Of a DNA stretch of 64,000 nt, positions 19,601 through 30,130 are shown piece after piece. Both the position numbers and the translations under genes were made by a program. This stretch comes from Phaeodactylum tricornutum CCAP 1055/1 (lineage: Eukaryota > Bacillariophyta > Bacillariophyceae > Surirellales > Neidiaceae), in the NCBI RefSeq assembly GCF_000150955.2, contig NC_011671.1, positions 310,001-374,000 of the forward strand, written 5' to 3'. The notes under the pieces were generated by a model, which did not search any database, was not told where the DNA came from, and saw only the letters and a list, made by a program, of their open reading frames with translations. Positions within the stretch are counted from its first letter, which is position 1; each line of letters begins with the position of its first letter.

Positions 19601-22074
19601 GGCACTGGAAGCGAAGCAGACTCTTCTAAATCTATTCCGCATAGCTCCGCAGACTCATGAGAACGGTACCTTCCTTTGAACAAAGCAAGATCTTCTTCAC
19701 ACAAATCACCAAATTCGGTTTCCATTGCACGGAGTAGGCGTTGGAATTTCACAGTCGTCGATAGAGTGATGAAAGACTGACCTTCTTGCAACTCGTCAAA
19801 TCTGTTCAGTATCGCCGACCTCTGGTCTAGGTCTGAAGTCCGTCTCATAAAAGCGTCCATACACCTTGTGAGCTTTCTCACACGCCCGAATCGATCTCGG
19901 CCAATCTTGTCGAGACAACACTGCCACTTGGGGGACTTTGCGAGAATGGCCGCCACGCCTCCACCTGTCGCTCCTTCAAACTCTCCTAGACCATACCACT
20001 CCAGATAAAGATCGGTCAGCTTCGGCTTCGTATTTCGTATCCAATTTGGTCGGTACTTTTCAATGGACTCTACGACGGGATTAACGCTCTCATCACTGGA
20101 GTCAGAAGTAGTCCACAGCGTGGGGGCAAACCCTTGAATTGGCCGAGTGGATCTACCAGATCGACGAGGCATTTCCGTCGTGCTGTCGGCACTTGAAGAT
20201 CCTGGACAATCGGGTTTTTGGATGACATGCTGGCAACCTTGGGTAGCGTTTGAGTTTTCAAAAGGCGCAGGGGCAGCAAAACTGAGCTCAGTCGGTGATA
20301 TTCGTTCCTTTCCTCCATCGTTATCCAAAAGCCCTGTATTGCTTGATCGAGCCAGCAGCCTCTTTTTCAATTCTGATCGAATTCTCTGGAGTTCCTTGCT
20401 GCTTGCCATGTCAGTGTATGGCTTTCCTCGCTGAACATAGTCAACTTCGCGGAGAACATCTTCGCTATCCCACCCTTCTCCAATAACATCGTGCACAAAA
20501 TTTGAAAGTCTTGCAACTTTAAAAAAATTATTTGTAGAGTTCTTGTGCAGTAAGCGAAGCCATGGTATGGAACTTTTGGACAGCGCAAAAAGACCACCGT
20601 CTACCGGCACACCACGAAACCTTCCTAACCCAAAATACTCCAGATAAAGGTCAGAAACGTTCGTCTGGACGTCCCCAAGACAACTCGCGTGGTAGTTTTG
20701 CAGCTTACGGTCGTCACTATTCTCTTTCGCGTACGTGCCACAACTTGCGGGAGCATGGGTATCTAGAGCAAAACTGAGTGTCTCAACGTCGGAGCTGGCA
20801 GAAACCGAAACAGAATCTCGGTATGACTCTTCTGGGGCTTGATGCAAGTCACGAGGATATGCTACCAAAGAGCTCTTTACTTGATCTGTTCCAGCGAGTT
20901 CCGCATCCGAGTGTTCGGGAGTCGTCGCTGGAGAACGATACCTTGGCACAGCCATCGTAGGCGAAGCCGTGCCCGAAGCTTCGACAAAGTGCGATGCGGT
21001 ATTGGAATGCGGTAAAGCAGGAGCTAATTTTGAATGCCTCACGCGAGAGCTAGCCATTTCCAAACAGATCTCCTTCCTTTGTCTCTCAGGCTCCTCTTTT
21101 AAAAACGTTGCAGGTGGAGAGTGGTCGCGAATATCTGAGTGGTTGGGTGGTAAATTCACTTCTTCTACAAATGAGAGGTTAAAGGCGAGTATAGATGATT
21201 CGGCCGAACTAGAACGTCCCGGCTTTCCAGCATTGATCCACTTCGTGCGTGGTTTGGGTTGCCGTTTTAGTGCAGAGGGCTTCTGAGGAGGACGAGTCTC
21301 ACCGTCTTGCGCTATCAGTTCGGACGGACACTGCGTATCAAAAGCTCCCAAATCGGTTCCTCTTTCTAAATCTGGCAGCCCCGAAAGCTTACACTCCAAA
21401 GTAGACGTTGGCGGCACAGATACAGTGACAGCGTGTGTCCTATCTCGATGCAATGACGTCTTTTTTTGAAACGATTGTGGACGTGATTTGTTGCCGCTCC
21501 GTCGAGACTCTATTGGTAGTGCTTGCGAACTCTTTGTGCGTTCCTTTTTCCGAGGTTGTATCGGATATCGAGTACCAACAGGCGGAAGATACTCCTCGCT
21601 GGAGGAGGACGAGCTGGATTGGGCATCATCGGTTGAGAGGTGGAAATGTTGATCCACAACTCGAATTCGTTTGTGCGACGATGATAATGAAGAAGATGAA
21701 GCCAAGATCCGGTTAGCAGTTCCTTCATCTTTGTCACGAGGACGTTTCATAGGAGAGCATTCTTCGACATCGTGATAGGCACAATCTTCACGAGAATTTT
21801 GGTCGCGGTCGTTCTCGGAACTCAAGCATTGTTCTGGCGGACGGGGGCAAGTTGTTTGGACTGGATTGGTGGAAAGAGCAGAGCTTGTCGACGAGTTTGA
21901 AAGCACTTGCAGATCCGAGACCAGCGAATGGTTGCGATCACTCATTCTGCAATACTGAGGAGTCGCTGGACGAGGGCGATTTGTCCGGAAGCGATTGGTA
22001 GAAGAATCAATTCCTGTCGAGGAGGAAGAGAGATCTTGTAAATTAGACACCAGGGGATCGTTGCGAGTGCTCAT
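16610..22074 (-). CDS. JmjC-domain protein with triplicated N-terminal repeats and Cys-rich zinc region
   Basis: Probable Fe(II)/2-oxoglutarate histone demethylase, 1,754 residues. Exons: 22074-18433, 18361-18324, 18256-17921 and 17858-16610; the introns are GT-AG (71, 67 and 62 bp) and the frame holds across each. The first ~500 residues are Ser/Pro-rich and disordered, opening with two tandem copies of a ~42-residue unit. Three related ~100-residue repeats follow, marked by DLYLEYFGLGRFRG, DLYLEWYGLGEFEG and VFNEWFGLEKFTG, each with a W and a basic helix (VRKLTRCM, IRRVLQRI). The JmjC core has GPNLYMGIPGAFTALHQDGN with the HxD iron ligands and LHINKGCLHAF with the distal His. The C-terminal part has a zinc region: CMRCKEELMNTYWHC, CESC, then CQFCSKCTHCSCDCH. 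Start is a true ATG. The 3' end overlaps the golgin gene by 8 bp, tail to tail. Confidence 0.87.
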
Positions 22075-22776
22075 GCTTTAAGCTTGATGGTCTAGATTCC
22101 TCTTGCACTTGGTCTGGCGACTAACTGTAAAAGCCAAAGACTCTCTGTCAAGTGCACTCACTACCTATATATTTCTGTGCACAGAGAACGTGGAAAAAAG
22201 CAAATTTTAGTCGTTTGGAGGTCTTCGGGTTTGCGATAAACCCGGATATGACCAATGCATTTGTTTCCGGGTTTTTCAACGAGAGTGTACTACCTACCTT
22301 GAATCCAACCTAGTGTGGCTACGCTTCTCCCAATGATGATGGTCTAGGATATGACTTGACGGAGGTCCGGTTGCTCAACATGCTTTTGGTTATATCCCTT
22401 TAATTTATTCCAGTATACTTGTACTAATCCATTTTCAAAGTACTGCGATACTAGCTATTGGGCGGGATATAAGTGGAGAAAGGCGCGAAATGCCGAAAAA
22501 GGCTTACAGTCCGTTGTCTTGTCAATCGCTTCCACAGCGGCCGTTGCTACTCGGGCGTAAATCGACCAATTGCCCACGTTTGCTGACCATGTCCAAAGGA
22601 GATTCTGGCGCCCATTATGCCTAGAGTCGTAGTCGTGACCAGGGAGGGAGGCGTGCGAAAGTAATGGCGGAACCCAATTACGGCAGCGCTGGCTGTTTCC
22701 CAGACTGGCCCAACCCACAAAGTGGCCCCAGTGATCAAAAATACACAGATCTCCTAATTTACAAGATTAAAATTGG
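22075..22776. other. Intergenic region, no gene supported
   Basis: 702 bp upstream of the JmjC gene and downstream of TRAPPC13. Two overlapping minus-strand ORFs of 63 and 87 codons occur at 22455-22738, but neither has a recognisable motif. Confidence 0.4.
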
Positions 22777-24150
22777 TCATTGCCGACAGATTTGGGTGTT
22801 GTCGTTATCGGAGGGATCCGTTTCCCCTACGACCATAACGGAAAAGAGTGGCGGTTGCGGAATCTCCCGGCCAGACGCTAGATCCACGACGACGCATCCT
22901 TGCACTCGCCACAATCCAGTCTCCAGGGCTACCAGGCGAGTCGTGGCGACTTTGGATCCCCCGTCGGGTTGGACCACACCCAAGTTGGTAAAGGTGGTAC
23001 CGCAAGCTACCAAACCTTGCTGCATATCGGCTACTCGCATTTGCAACTGTAAGGTCATGGCCTGTTGGGAGTGATTGACGACAAGAAATTGGACACGTGT
23101 GGGTACGTTTGGTAGCATTCGACGAGGCGGATCGATCGGTTCGACCGTGACCGGAAATCGGTTGGTCAATAAAGTCTGGTCGACGGCGCTCGGCGTACTC
23201 TGCGCGCGCTGGGCGGCAGCCGCCGCCACGTCTACGGAAAGACCCGATCGGTGCGTTACAAAATGTTCCTGATCGGGTTGGACTGGTGGACAGTAAATGC
23301 TGGCGGAGTAGATTTGACCCGTTTCACCCATGGCCTTGCGCCAGGTCAGGACGGCCTGGCCAAGTAAATCGCCGGCGGCGATTCCTTTCAGCACGGCTTC
23401 TCTCGAAGTGGCTTCAATCTGGAACAGGTACCGTACAATTGATCCCGGTTGGAGGAGACCAGACTTATCCAGGAGCTGCAAGGCGGACATTTTGGCGTCG
23501 GGGGTTGACTCCGAGACGTGTCCATCCAGAAGTCGCGCGACCAAACCGTCCACCGGCCGAAACGCGGCGTTGGCAATCACCAGAGGCCCGGTCGCGTCCG
23601 CAGTCTTGTTGTATGTTACCGATAGAGAAACGAGACATTGACTGTCACCCATGCGGGTCGTCGTTTGCTGGATCGTCAAGGGATTGACTACCTGAAAGCG
23701 GTAGAATTTGCGAAAGGTTTGCAGCCCTCCATCGTTCGTGCGGTAGCCCACTTCCACGCGCAAAATGTGTTGTCCGGGCTCCTCAATAGCGTGTGCGACA
23801 ATGGCGTCCACCCCGTTGGCGGGATTGACGTCGACCCCTTTTTCTAATAGAGACGGGAGTTGCCATCGGTTGGAAGGCGTCTGCAACTGTGCCAGGACCG
23901 TCAAACGCCGAATAGACTGGCGTGTCGAGGTGTTCAACACGCCCAAATATGCCGTGAAGGTTTCTCCCACGTACACTCCCAACGATTCGGGTAGACAGAG
24001 AGAGTTGTGCAACGCAGCTTGGTTGTCGAGCGAACCCGCCGCGGGATTGTGCAGTGCCGGACTCTGGAGGCGCATCACACGGAGTGTCGGAACCGCGGAA
24101 GGCTCGTCCGCCGAGGATCCCGGCGGCGGAACGGCAGCAGTCCGCGACAT
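22777..24150 (-). CDS. TRAPPC13: TRAPP complex subunit 13 homologue (DUF974)
   Basis: 457 residues from the ATG at 24150 (MSRTAAVPPPG). It matches TRAPPC13: LCLPESLGVYVGETFTAYLG near the N-terminus is the family's hallmark. It is followed by TVLAQLQTPSNRWQLPS, EEPGQHILRVEVGY, TFRKFYRFQVVNPL and, further on, LLDKSGLLQPGSIVRYLFQI, MGETGQIYS and beta-rich C-terminal repeats. TRAPPC13 is a subunit of the TRAPPII/III class complexes that activate Rab GTPases in Golgi traffic and autophagy. Single exon. The ORF extends by four residues upstream only from a TTG. Confidence 0.88.
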   Translation of the reverse strand: MSRTAAVPPPGSSADEPSAVPTLRVMRLQSPALHNPAAGSLDNQAALHNSLCLPESLGVYVGETFTAYLGVLNTSTRQSIRRLTVLAQLQTPSNRWQLPSLLEKGVDVNPANGVDAIVAHAIEEPGQHILRVEVGYRTNDGGLQTFRKFYRFQVVNPLTIQQTTTRMGDSQCLVSLSVTYNKTADATGPLVIANAAFRPVDGLVARLLDGHVSESTPDAKMSALQLLDKSGLLQPGSIVRYLFQIEATSREAVLKGIAAGDLLGQAVLTWRKAMGETGQIYSASIYCPPVQPDQEHFVTHRSGLSVDVAAAAAQRAQSTPSAVDQTLLTNRFPVTVEPIDPPRRMLPNVPTRVQFLVVNHSQQAMTLQLQMRVADMQQGLVACGTTFTNLGVVQPDGGSKVATTRLVALETGLWRVQGCVVVDLASGREIPQPPLFSVMVVGETDPSDNDNTQICRQ

Positions 24151-24184
24151 GGGGGGAACCAAGGGTGGGGAATGGGATGGGGGC

Positions 24185-24195
24185 TCTATATAATG
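24185..24195 (-). promoter_or_regulatory. Possible TATA box of TRAPPC13
   Basis: On the minus strand the sequence reads ATTATATAGAG about 35-45 bp before the TRAPPC13 ATG. The spacing would imply a very short 5' untranslated region. A match by eye only. Confidence 0.3.
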
Positions 24196-25180
24196 TACGC
24201 GTACAGGGAAAGGACAATCGGTTGGCTACAACGTCTCGAACGATTGCTCCCAAACGGAACTCGTTTCCGGACACCATGAGACTGCCATTGGTTGCACGGT
24301 ATGAGTCCTGATTGGCAGACCCAGAAAAAGCACGCACGCTAGATGCTGATAAGTGCGTACTGTAACTAGTGTTTCAGAGTCACGGACGATGACTGTGGAT
24401 TCCTTACAGAGAGGAGGGGGGTTTCGGAGCCACCCTGCTCGGTCTAGATCCCCGTCTGAAACGGGTTTAGGGTTCGGTTCGAGATCACGCGCTCCTCGGA
24501 TCGAGGAAACGTGTGCACCGCGCGTGCGTATCAATCGCCGACCCTCGTCCACTAGCTAAAAGAATAGCATCTAGTTCACCAAAATCTGGAACGGCCTTAT
24601 CCAAGATTGCTTGATAGATAGATATAACTGTAGATATCCTAGCAGGAGTTATTTCTGGTATGAAAAGCAGCGACTTTTGGGCGACATGCAACTATTCTTC
24701 CTACGGAACCGTTTATGGTCATTGCGTAATTAATCGCCAGTCGGTGGTGGAGATGGATGAATACGGGCCCAGCTCCTCGTCGGGAAGGATGGATGGATTC
24801 TACCTTCCACACTCTCCCACAGACACATTGGTGTTTCGTTCTCTGGTCCAACCGTGTGTAGTGAGAAATATTACCAACCCAGCCTACCACCTATCCACTT
24901 ATTCCTTGCATTCCAAGCAGAGTGGTAAGAAGACATGATAGCGGGTTGGTCTGCTTTACATTAGGGAATTTGTTCGAGATAATGGGAAGCTTTTTGTGGG
25001 ATGAAACCGAGAAAGCGGAGACGAACACGGGAGAGCGAGCATTGTGCAATGTTCGACAGAAAGAAATGCCGTTACCAAACATGCGTGTCACGAAAGACAA
25101 CAAGGGGTTTCTTGTACCATAGTGAAAAGTATCTAACATTGTCCCTTTCCTTTCGTTCGATTGGTTTCGATAGATAGCCA
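24196..25180. other. Intergenic region between divergent genes
   Basis: About 985 bp between TRAPPC13 and the Lsi2-like transporter. Several ORFs of 60-110 codons occur in various frames without motifs. No RNA gene or repeat seen. It probably contains the regulatory region of the transporter. Confidence 0.45.
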
Positions 25181-27088
25181 ATGGCGTCTCCTCTTTTCGC
25201 TGCCGAGCACCATGCGGCTCCCGCCGTCGAGGTATCGGCGGCCCCTCGGAAGGTCTCGTCCCTCCGCAAATGGGGACCAGCCATGATTGCGGTTGCTTTC
25301 GTAATCGCCGTCAACGCCGTCATGTTCCGTGACGGAACCCCCCAGCTCACTCCACAAGCCCAGCGCAAGCTTAGTCTTTCGGCGGAACGGACTCGGGCGG
25401 TTCAGCAAATGAAGGATACGGCCTTTCAGGTACGCGACGGATTCGGCTCCCGGCACCTCACCGAAGACGAAGGGGGTGTCATGGAATATACCCGGCGCCG
25501 TCACCGCTATCTCGGAGACTACGTACACGTAGACAAGTCTGCAGCCTTTTCTGTCTTTGGGAAAGTATCCACTTCCCTCATCTACTTTGCTTTCTGGGTC
25601 TTCCTCATGTTCCCCAATTGGTTTCTTCCGATTGGTCGTCCCGGTATTGCGCTAGGGGGTGGTCTTTCCATGGTGGTGTGGCGTTTCATCCTGCGGGAAA
25701 CCGGACACGGACCCTACTTTAACGCGGAGCACGTCATTATTATGGAACCCCTCTTTCTACTTTTTGGTCTCATGCTTACCACAATCTATATTGAAAAGAT
25801 GGAGCGGGGCGGTCTCTTTGACAAACTCCGAGACTCCCTCGATGACCCCGTCAACTGGAAACGCTCGGCAAAGATCATGGCCATGTCTACCATTGGATCC
25901 GCCGCGGTCATGAACGATTCCGTGGTACTCATTTTCTCCGGTGTGGTCGTCGACTTGTGTGTCCGCCACAAAGTGGCCAACTCGCTTCCCTACCTTTTGT
26001 CGTTGGCTACCACCGCCAACATTGGTTCGGCCTTGACCATGACCGGAAACCCGCAGAATATTCTCATCGTGTCTCTCGCCTACGATAATATTGGCTGGAT
26101 CGAGTTCGCCTCCAATATGGTCCTTCCGGTAGTTGCCGCGACCATTATCAACTCGGCGATGATGTTTGTCTACTACGGTTCGGAATTGTTCCCGGGCTCT
26201 TCGGGATGCCTCGAAAACTTTGGTATCATGTTTGGCGGCAACCGCACCCCGGAGATGCTTGCCCAAGAACACGCCTACTACGCCCGCCAATCCGCCAACA
26301 AGGACCCCAGCGCCATGATGGACGATGGTTACTGGTCGGTCTGGTCGCGCCTCCAGGCCGTGGTGGTGCTACTCTTCTTGGTCTTCTTTGCCTGCGGTTT
26401 CGATGTGTGCGTGGTTTCTATCTGTGCCGGTGCCATTCTGATGTGTATCTCGGCCTACAAGCGTCAGCACTACGACCCCAAGCCTTCCACAATCCAGTAC
26501 GACGAAGACGGTAACCTGCTTCCCGCCAAGAAGACTTACGACATGGATGGTAACGAAATCGAACCCGAAGACGAAGAACTCGTGACAGAATCCGAAACGA
26601 CCCTTACCGAAGTGGACTACGGTCTCCTCATGCTTTTCATTGGACAGTTTCTGCTGATCGGTTCGTTTGACGATACTGGCGTCCCTCAGGGTTTCTTCAA
26701 CATGACCATGGGCGGATGCGCCGACCAGATGGCTGAAGGTGCTTGCGTATACTGGTTCGTGATGATTGTCACCGTACTCTCTAATATTGCTTCCAACGTG
26801 CCGGTGTGCCAGATGCTGGCGGCCACCTTTCCCTACGCCAGTCCGTACGAATGGTTGCAGGTATCGTTCTCAGCCACCATTGCCGGAAACTTGACCATGC
26901 TTGGATCTGCCGCCAACATGATTGTCGCGTTCCAAGCCGCCAAAGTAGGGGACCGCACATTCACCTCGGAACGGCACGCCCCCTTTGGGATTCCGTCTAC
27001 CTTGTTATGTCTGTACGCCGGAACCTTTTTGTTGGCCAAGGTACACTTTTCACCCGAGTGCTCGGAGCGTCTCGGGGAATGTGCTTAA
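25181..27088 (+). CDS. Lsi2-like efflux transporter (ArsB/NhaD ion transporter superfamily)
   Basis: 635 residues from an ATG (CCAATGG). It belongs to the ArsB/NhaD superfamily and resembles plant and diatom Lsi2 silicon-efflux carriers. The first half contains PLFLLFGLMLTTIYIEKMER, STIGSAAVMNDSVVLIFSG and LLSLATTANIGSALTMTGNP followed by QNILIV; the second half has NVPVCQMLAATFP and GNLTMLGSAANMIV. These paired half-motifs match the inverted-repeat fold of the family. About 10-12 membrane segments. A cytosolic loop near residues 440-465 repeats an acidic YDEDGN / YDMDGN unit. The first ~115 residues are hydrophilic apart from one membrane segment (MIAVAFVIAVNAVMF). Substrate (silicic acid, arsenite or Na+/H+) cannot be decided from sequence. 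Confidence 0.85.
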   Translation: MASPLFAAEHHAAPAVEVSAAPRKVSSLRKWGPAMIAVAFVIAVNAVMFRDGTPQLTPQAQRKLSLSAERTRAVQQMKDTAFQVRDGFGSRHLTEDEGGVMEYTRRRHRYLGDYVHVDKSAAFSVFGKVSTSLIYFAFWVFLMFPNWFLPIGRPGIALGGGLSMVVWRFILRETGHGPYFNAEHVIIMEPLFLLFGLMLTTIYIEKMERGGLFDKLRDSLDDPVNWKRSAKIMAMSTIGSAAVMNDSVVLIFSGVVVDLCVRHKVANSLPYLLSLATTANIGSALTMTGNPQNILIVSLAYDNIGWIEFASNMVLPVVAATIINSAMMFVYYGSELFPGSSGCLENFGIMFGGNRTPEMLAQEHAYYARQSANKDPSAMMDDGYWSVWSRLQAVVVLLFLVFFACGFDVCVVSICAGAILMCISAYKRQHYDPKPSTIQYDEDGNLLPAKKTYDMDGNEIEPEDEELVTESETTLTEVDYGLLMLFIGQFLLIGSFDDTGVPQGFFNMTMGGCADQMAEGACVYWFVMIVTVLSNIASNVPVCQMLAATFPYASPYEWLQVSFSATIAGNLTMLGSAANMIVAFQAAKVGDRTFTSERHAPFGIPSTLLCLYAGTFLLAKVHFSPECSERLGECA

Positions 27089-28204
27089 TGTATATATTTG
27101 CAATACCATATACTGGCAGACTGTGCTGTGCCTATATCCTAAGGTTTCTACTTTGCGCAAGTCTACCGTAACTTGCTTTCTCCTTGTCGTTAGTCCCTTT
27201 TCAAGGACGGTCTAGTTGCGTAAGGGTCTACTGGGTACGCTGCGGTATGCTACCTCAGCATTGGAATTACAGTTAGGAACAACGAGGGGTTTGTAGAGAG
27301 ATGTCTGTCCGTCGTGCAATCGGACTCCCTGCACCGCGTCTGTCGGTCAATCAGAGTTGTTTTGTTGATTTGTCGGTTTGCTTATGCTATTCGGTTGTTC
27401 GTGCTCTATACGCCAACCGCACACAGTCTCCTACTCCTCCCCACTAGGTAGAGAGAGTGGGTTTGGGAGACTCGGGCTGACTGTTGTTTGTCCGTTGGTT
27501 CTGCCACTCGCGTAGGCAACGGCCACGTCTCGAACGGACGTTGCGGTAGTATATTATTTCCTCCAGCAAAGTATTCGACAATTTTTCAAAACTGATAGTT
27601 CTGATTGGACAGAATCATTCTCGAAACGCGCGCCGTCCATGCGGTACTTCGCCACGGCGCCTGCAGGCCCCTCTCGCGAGTTCGAATGCGTTCGCACGCG
27701 AGTCTTTGGGAGGGCAGGGCAGTGTGTGGAAAAAGCTTCTCGGAAGCTCGGTCGATCGCGCTCGCGTGTCCCACGCCACCGCACGAAATCGACTCGAACG
27801 CGATATTACAGTTAGTATAAGAGTACCATTCAAGCTAGTTAGCTGCGTAGAATAATTGGCAGTGCCGTAACAAACTTTACGCAGGACTTGAACCCGACTT
27901 CGCATCCACAAGCTCAAAAAATAATTTCCCACGAGACCCCCAATCTCGGAACAACAACCTTGTGTGAGACGTAGTCGACATTCGAACCGTCGTCGTTCGT
28001 GAAACTACGTTTCGCTCCTCTATTGCTCGTGGCTTTTTCGTTTGGGAACCCTTACGAAATACATTAGTTCGTGGATTGTAGAAGCCGTCTCGAGTACTCG
28101 GAACTACCTCACTGTCATCCGTTTGCTGCTACTCTCGCCTCATTAACAGTCAGTGTTGCACTTTGTTGCGCTGTACGTTGCTATTGTTCGGAGCTTCCTT
28201 CTCA
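27089..28204. other. Intergenic region upstream of LCB2
   Basis: 1,116 bp with no supported gene. The right part probably includes LCB2 promoter and 5' untranslated sequence. ORFs near 27554-27932 on both strands look like compositional shadows. A T-loop-like stretch on the minus strand (near 27880) did not fold into a tRNA by eye. Confidence 0.45.
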
Positions 28205-30130
28205 ATGACCGTCAAGAACCGTCTGCGTCGTATGCTAGGCCGAAAGTCTCGTTTCCGTAAGGCGGTGGATTCCACCGACGTAGTCAGTACTTCCTCGTCC
28301 GCCACTACTTCTTCGTTGAGTTACGAAGACGATACGGCTTCTACTCTTTCGCCGGCGTCGGGAACGGCCTTGGAAGACAGCGTTGACGACGTCTACAGCG
28401 ATGTACGGGAGACTCTCGAACGCTTGGCGGCTCGCGACAAGGCACGCTTCGTACAGAATCATGCGTCAGCGTCGTCACCCTATCACGAGGAGGAAAATCT
28501 CATGTCGACCTTCATCGCCTGCACCACCTACTTGGCCTACGCGACCTTTATCTTTGTCGGGCACGTCCGTGACTTCTTTGCCTGGTTCCTGGGACGCGGT
28601 CGTTTTGTGCGGGTCGCTTCCGATTTCCCCGGGGACGACTGGTCGCGCTTTGCGCCGCTCCTCAAGTCTTGGGAAGACTTTTACTTCCGCCGGATCTACA
28701 TCCGCGTGCAAGACGCCTTTAATCGTCCCATTGCCTCCAAACCGGGATCGCACATTGACGTACTCGAACGTGTCTCGGACGACGCCCAAAAGTCTATGCA
28801 CGTCCTGGGATCTCTCGATAACTTGCCACCGGGCGCGACGCCAGAAGAGTACGTCAACGGCCCACACTTTGTCGAGGCGCCCGACGGTAGCGTTTGTCGG
28901 CAGTGCCTAAACCTGGGCTCTTACAATTATTTGGGCTTTGCCGATGATTGGCATGTGACCTGTGCACGGGACGTCATGGCTTCGCTTCAAGACTTTAGCG
29001 TCTCCACCAGTAGTGCCCGGAACGAATACGGCACTACCGCCCTGCATCGCCAAGTCGAAACCACCGTGGCACGATTTTTGGGAAAGGAAGACGCCATTTG
29101 CCTCAATATGGGTTTCAATACCAACGCCACTACTATTCCTTCGTTGGTTGGGCGCGGAGATTTGCTCATTTCCGATGAACTCAATCACACCAGTATCGTC
29201 AACGGCGCGCGTGCCTCGGGTGCCGCCATTCGAGTTTTCAAGCACAACAGTATTATCGATCTGGAGGCAACGCTCAAGCAAGCGATAATTTTGGGGCGTC
29301 CCCGGACTCGCCGGCCCTGGAACAAGATTCTCGTTATTGTGGAAGGTATTTACAGTATGGAAGGCGAATATTGCGACTTGCGCGGTGTCGTGGACGTGTG
29401 CAAGAAATACGGTGCCTACATTTATTTAGATGAAGCTCATTCGATCGGAGCGACGGGTGCCACCGGACGAGGCTGCACCGAGTTCGCCGGGGTAGACACG
29501 GCCGATGTGGATATCCTTATGGGTACCTTTACCAAGTCCTTCGGGGCGATGGGTGGATACGTGGCCGCCGACCGCGCCACCATTCAACATTTGCGCAACA
29601 CGTGCGCTGCCAGTTCATGCCACAACGCCCTATCTCCCGTGGTGTGTCAGCAAGTCCTCACGGCATTCAAGGTAAGCGAAAACTGGCTTTATTGTCGAGT
29701 GTCGTGTTGCGCTGGTTGATTTTTTTTGAAACTCACGTTGGACTCGTCTGTTTCTTTTGAATAGGTTATAATGGGCGAAGACGGCACCAATATTGGCAAA
29801 CAAAAACTTCAATCGCTACGCGACAATTCCAACTATTTCCGTATGCGCCTCGAAGAAATGGGTCTCCAAGTGCTCGGTCAGTATGATTCCCCCGTCATGC
29901 CGATTATGCTTTACAACCCCTGTAAGATTGCCGCCTTTTCCCGGGAATGCTACAAACGGGGCTTGGCCGTTGTTGTCGTGGGCTTCCCTGCCGTTCCTTT
30001 GCTGCTCTCCCGGGCTCGCTTTTGCATTTCAGCCGGACACGCGCGTGAGGATTTGGATCGCGCCTTGGCGGAGATTGACGAAATTGCTGAAGTCCTAAAA
30101 TTGCGATACGCCCGTTCCTTTTGTGGCTAA
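28205..30130 (+). CDS. LCB2: Serine palmitoyltransferase subunit 2 (LCB2), two exons
   Basis: PLP-dependent subunit that condenses serine with an acyl-CoA in the first step of sphingolipid synthesis at the ER. Exons are 28205-29671 and 29765-30130, with a 93-bp GT-AG intron; the spliced protein is 610 residues. Visible marks: a membrane segment near residues 100-125 (FIACTTYLAYATFIFVGHV), NYLGFADD, EYGTTALHRQVE, SDELNHTSIVNGARASGA, EGIYSMEGEYCDL, LDEAHSIGATG, and the PLP lysine in GTFTKSFGAMGGYVA. The C-terminal exon gives MPIMLYNPCKIAAFSREC and LLLSRARFCISAGHAREDLD, as in LCB2. The frame runs upstream to a TTG at 28163, but the first ATG is 28205. Confidence 0.94.

Noticed and set aside
22455-22738. 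Two overlapping minus-strand ORFs (63 and 87 codons) after TRAPPC13
   Set aside because: They use different frames and have no motif or clear start context; probably 3' untranslated sequence of TRAPPC13.
24660-24938. 92-codon plus-strand ORF upstream of the Lsi2-like gene
   Set aside because: No motif, low-complexity translation, and location in a divergent promoter region.
27860-27930. Possible minus-strand tRNA (GGGTTCAAGTCCTGC T-loop-like stretch)
   Set aside because: The T-stem does not pair over five bases, and no matching acceptor stem, D-arm or anticodon arm is found within the expected ~75 nt.
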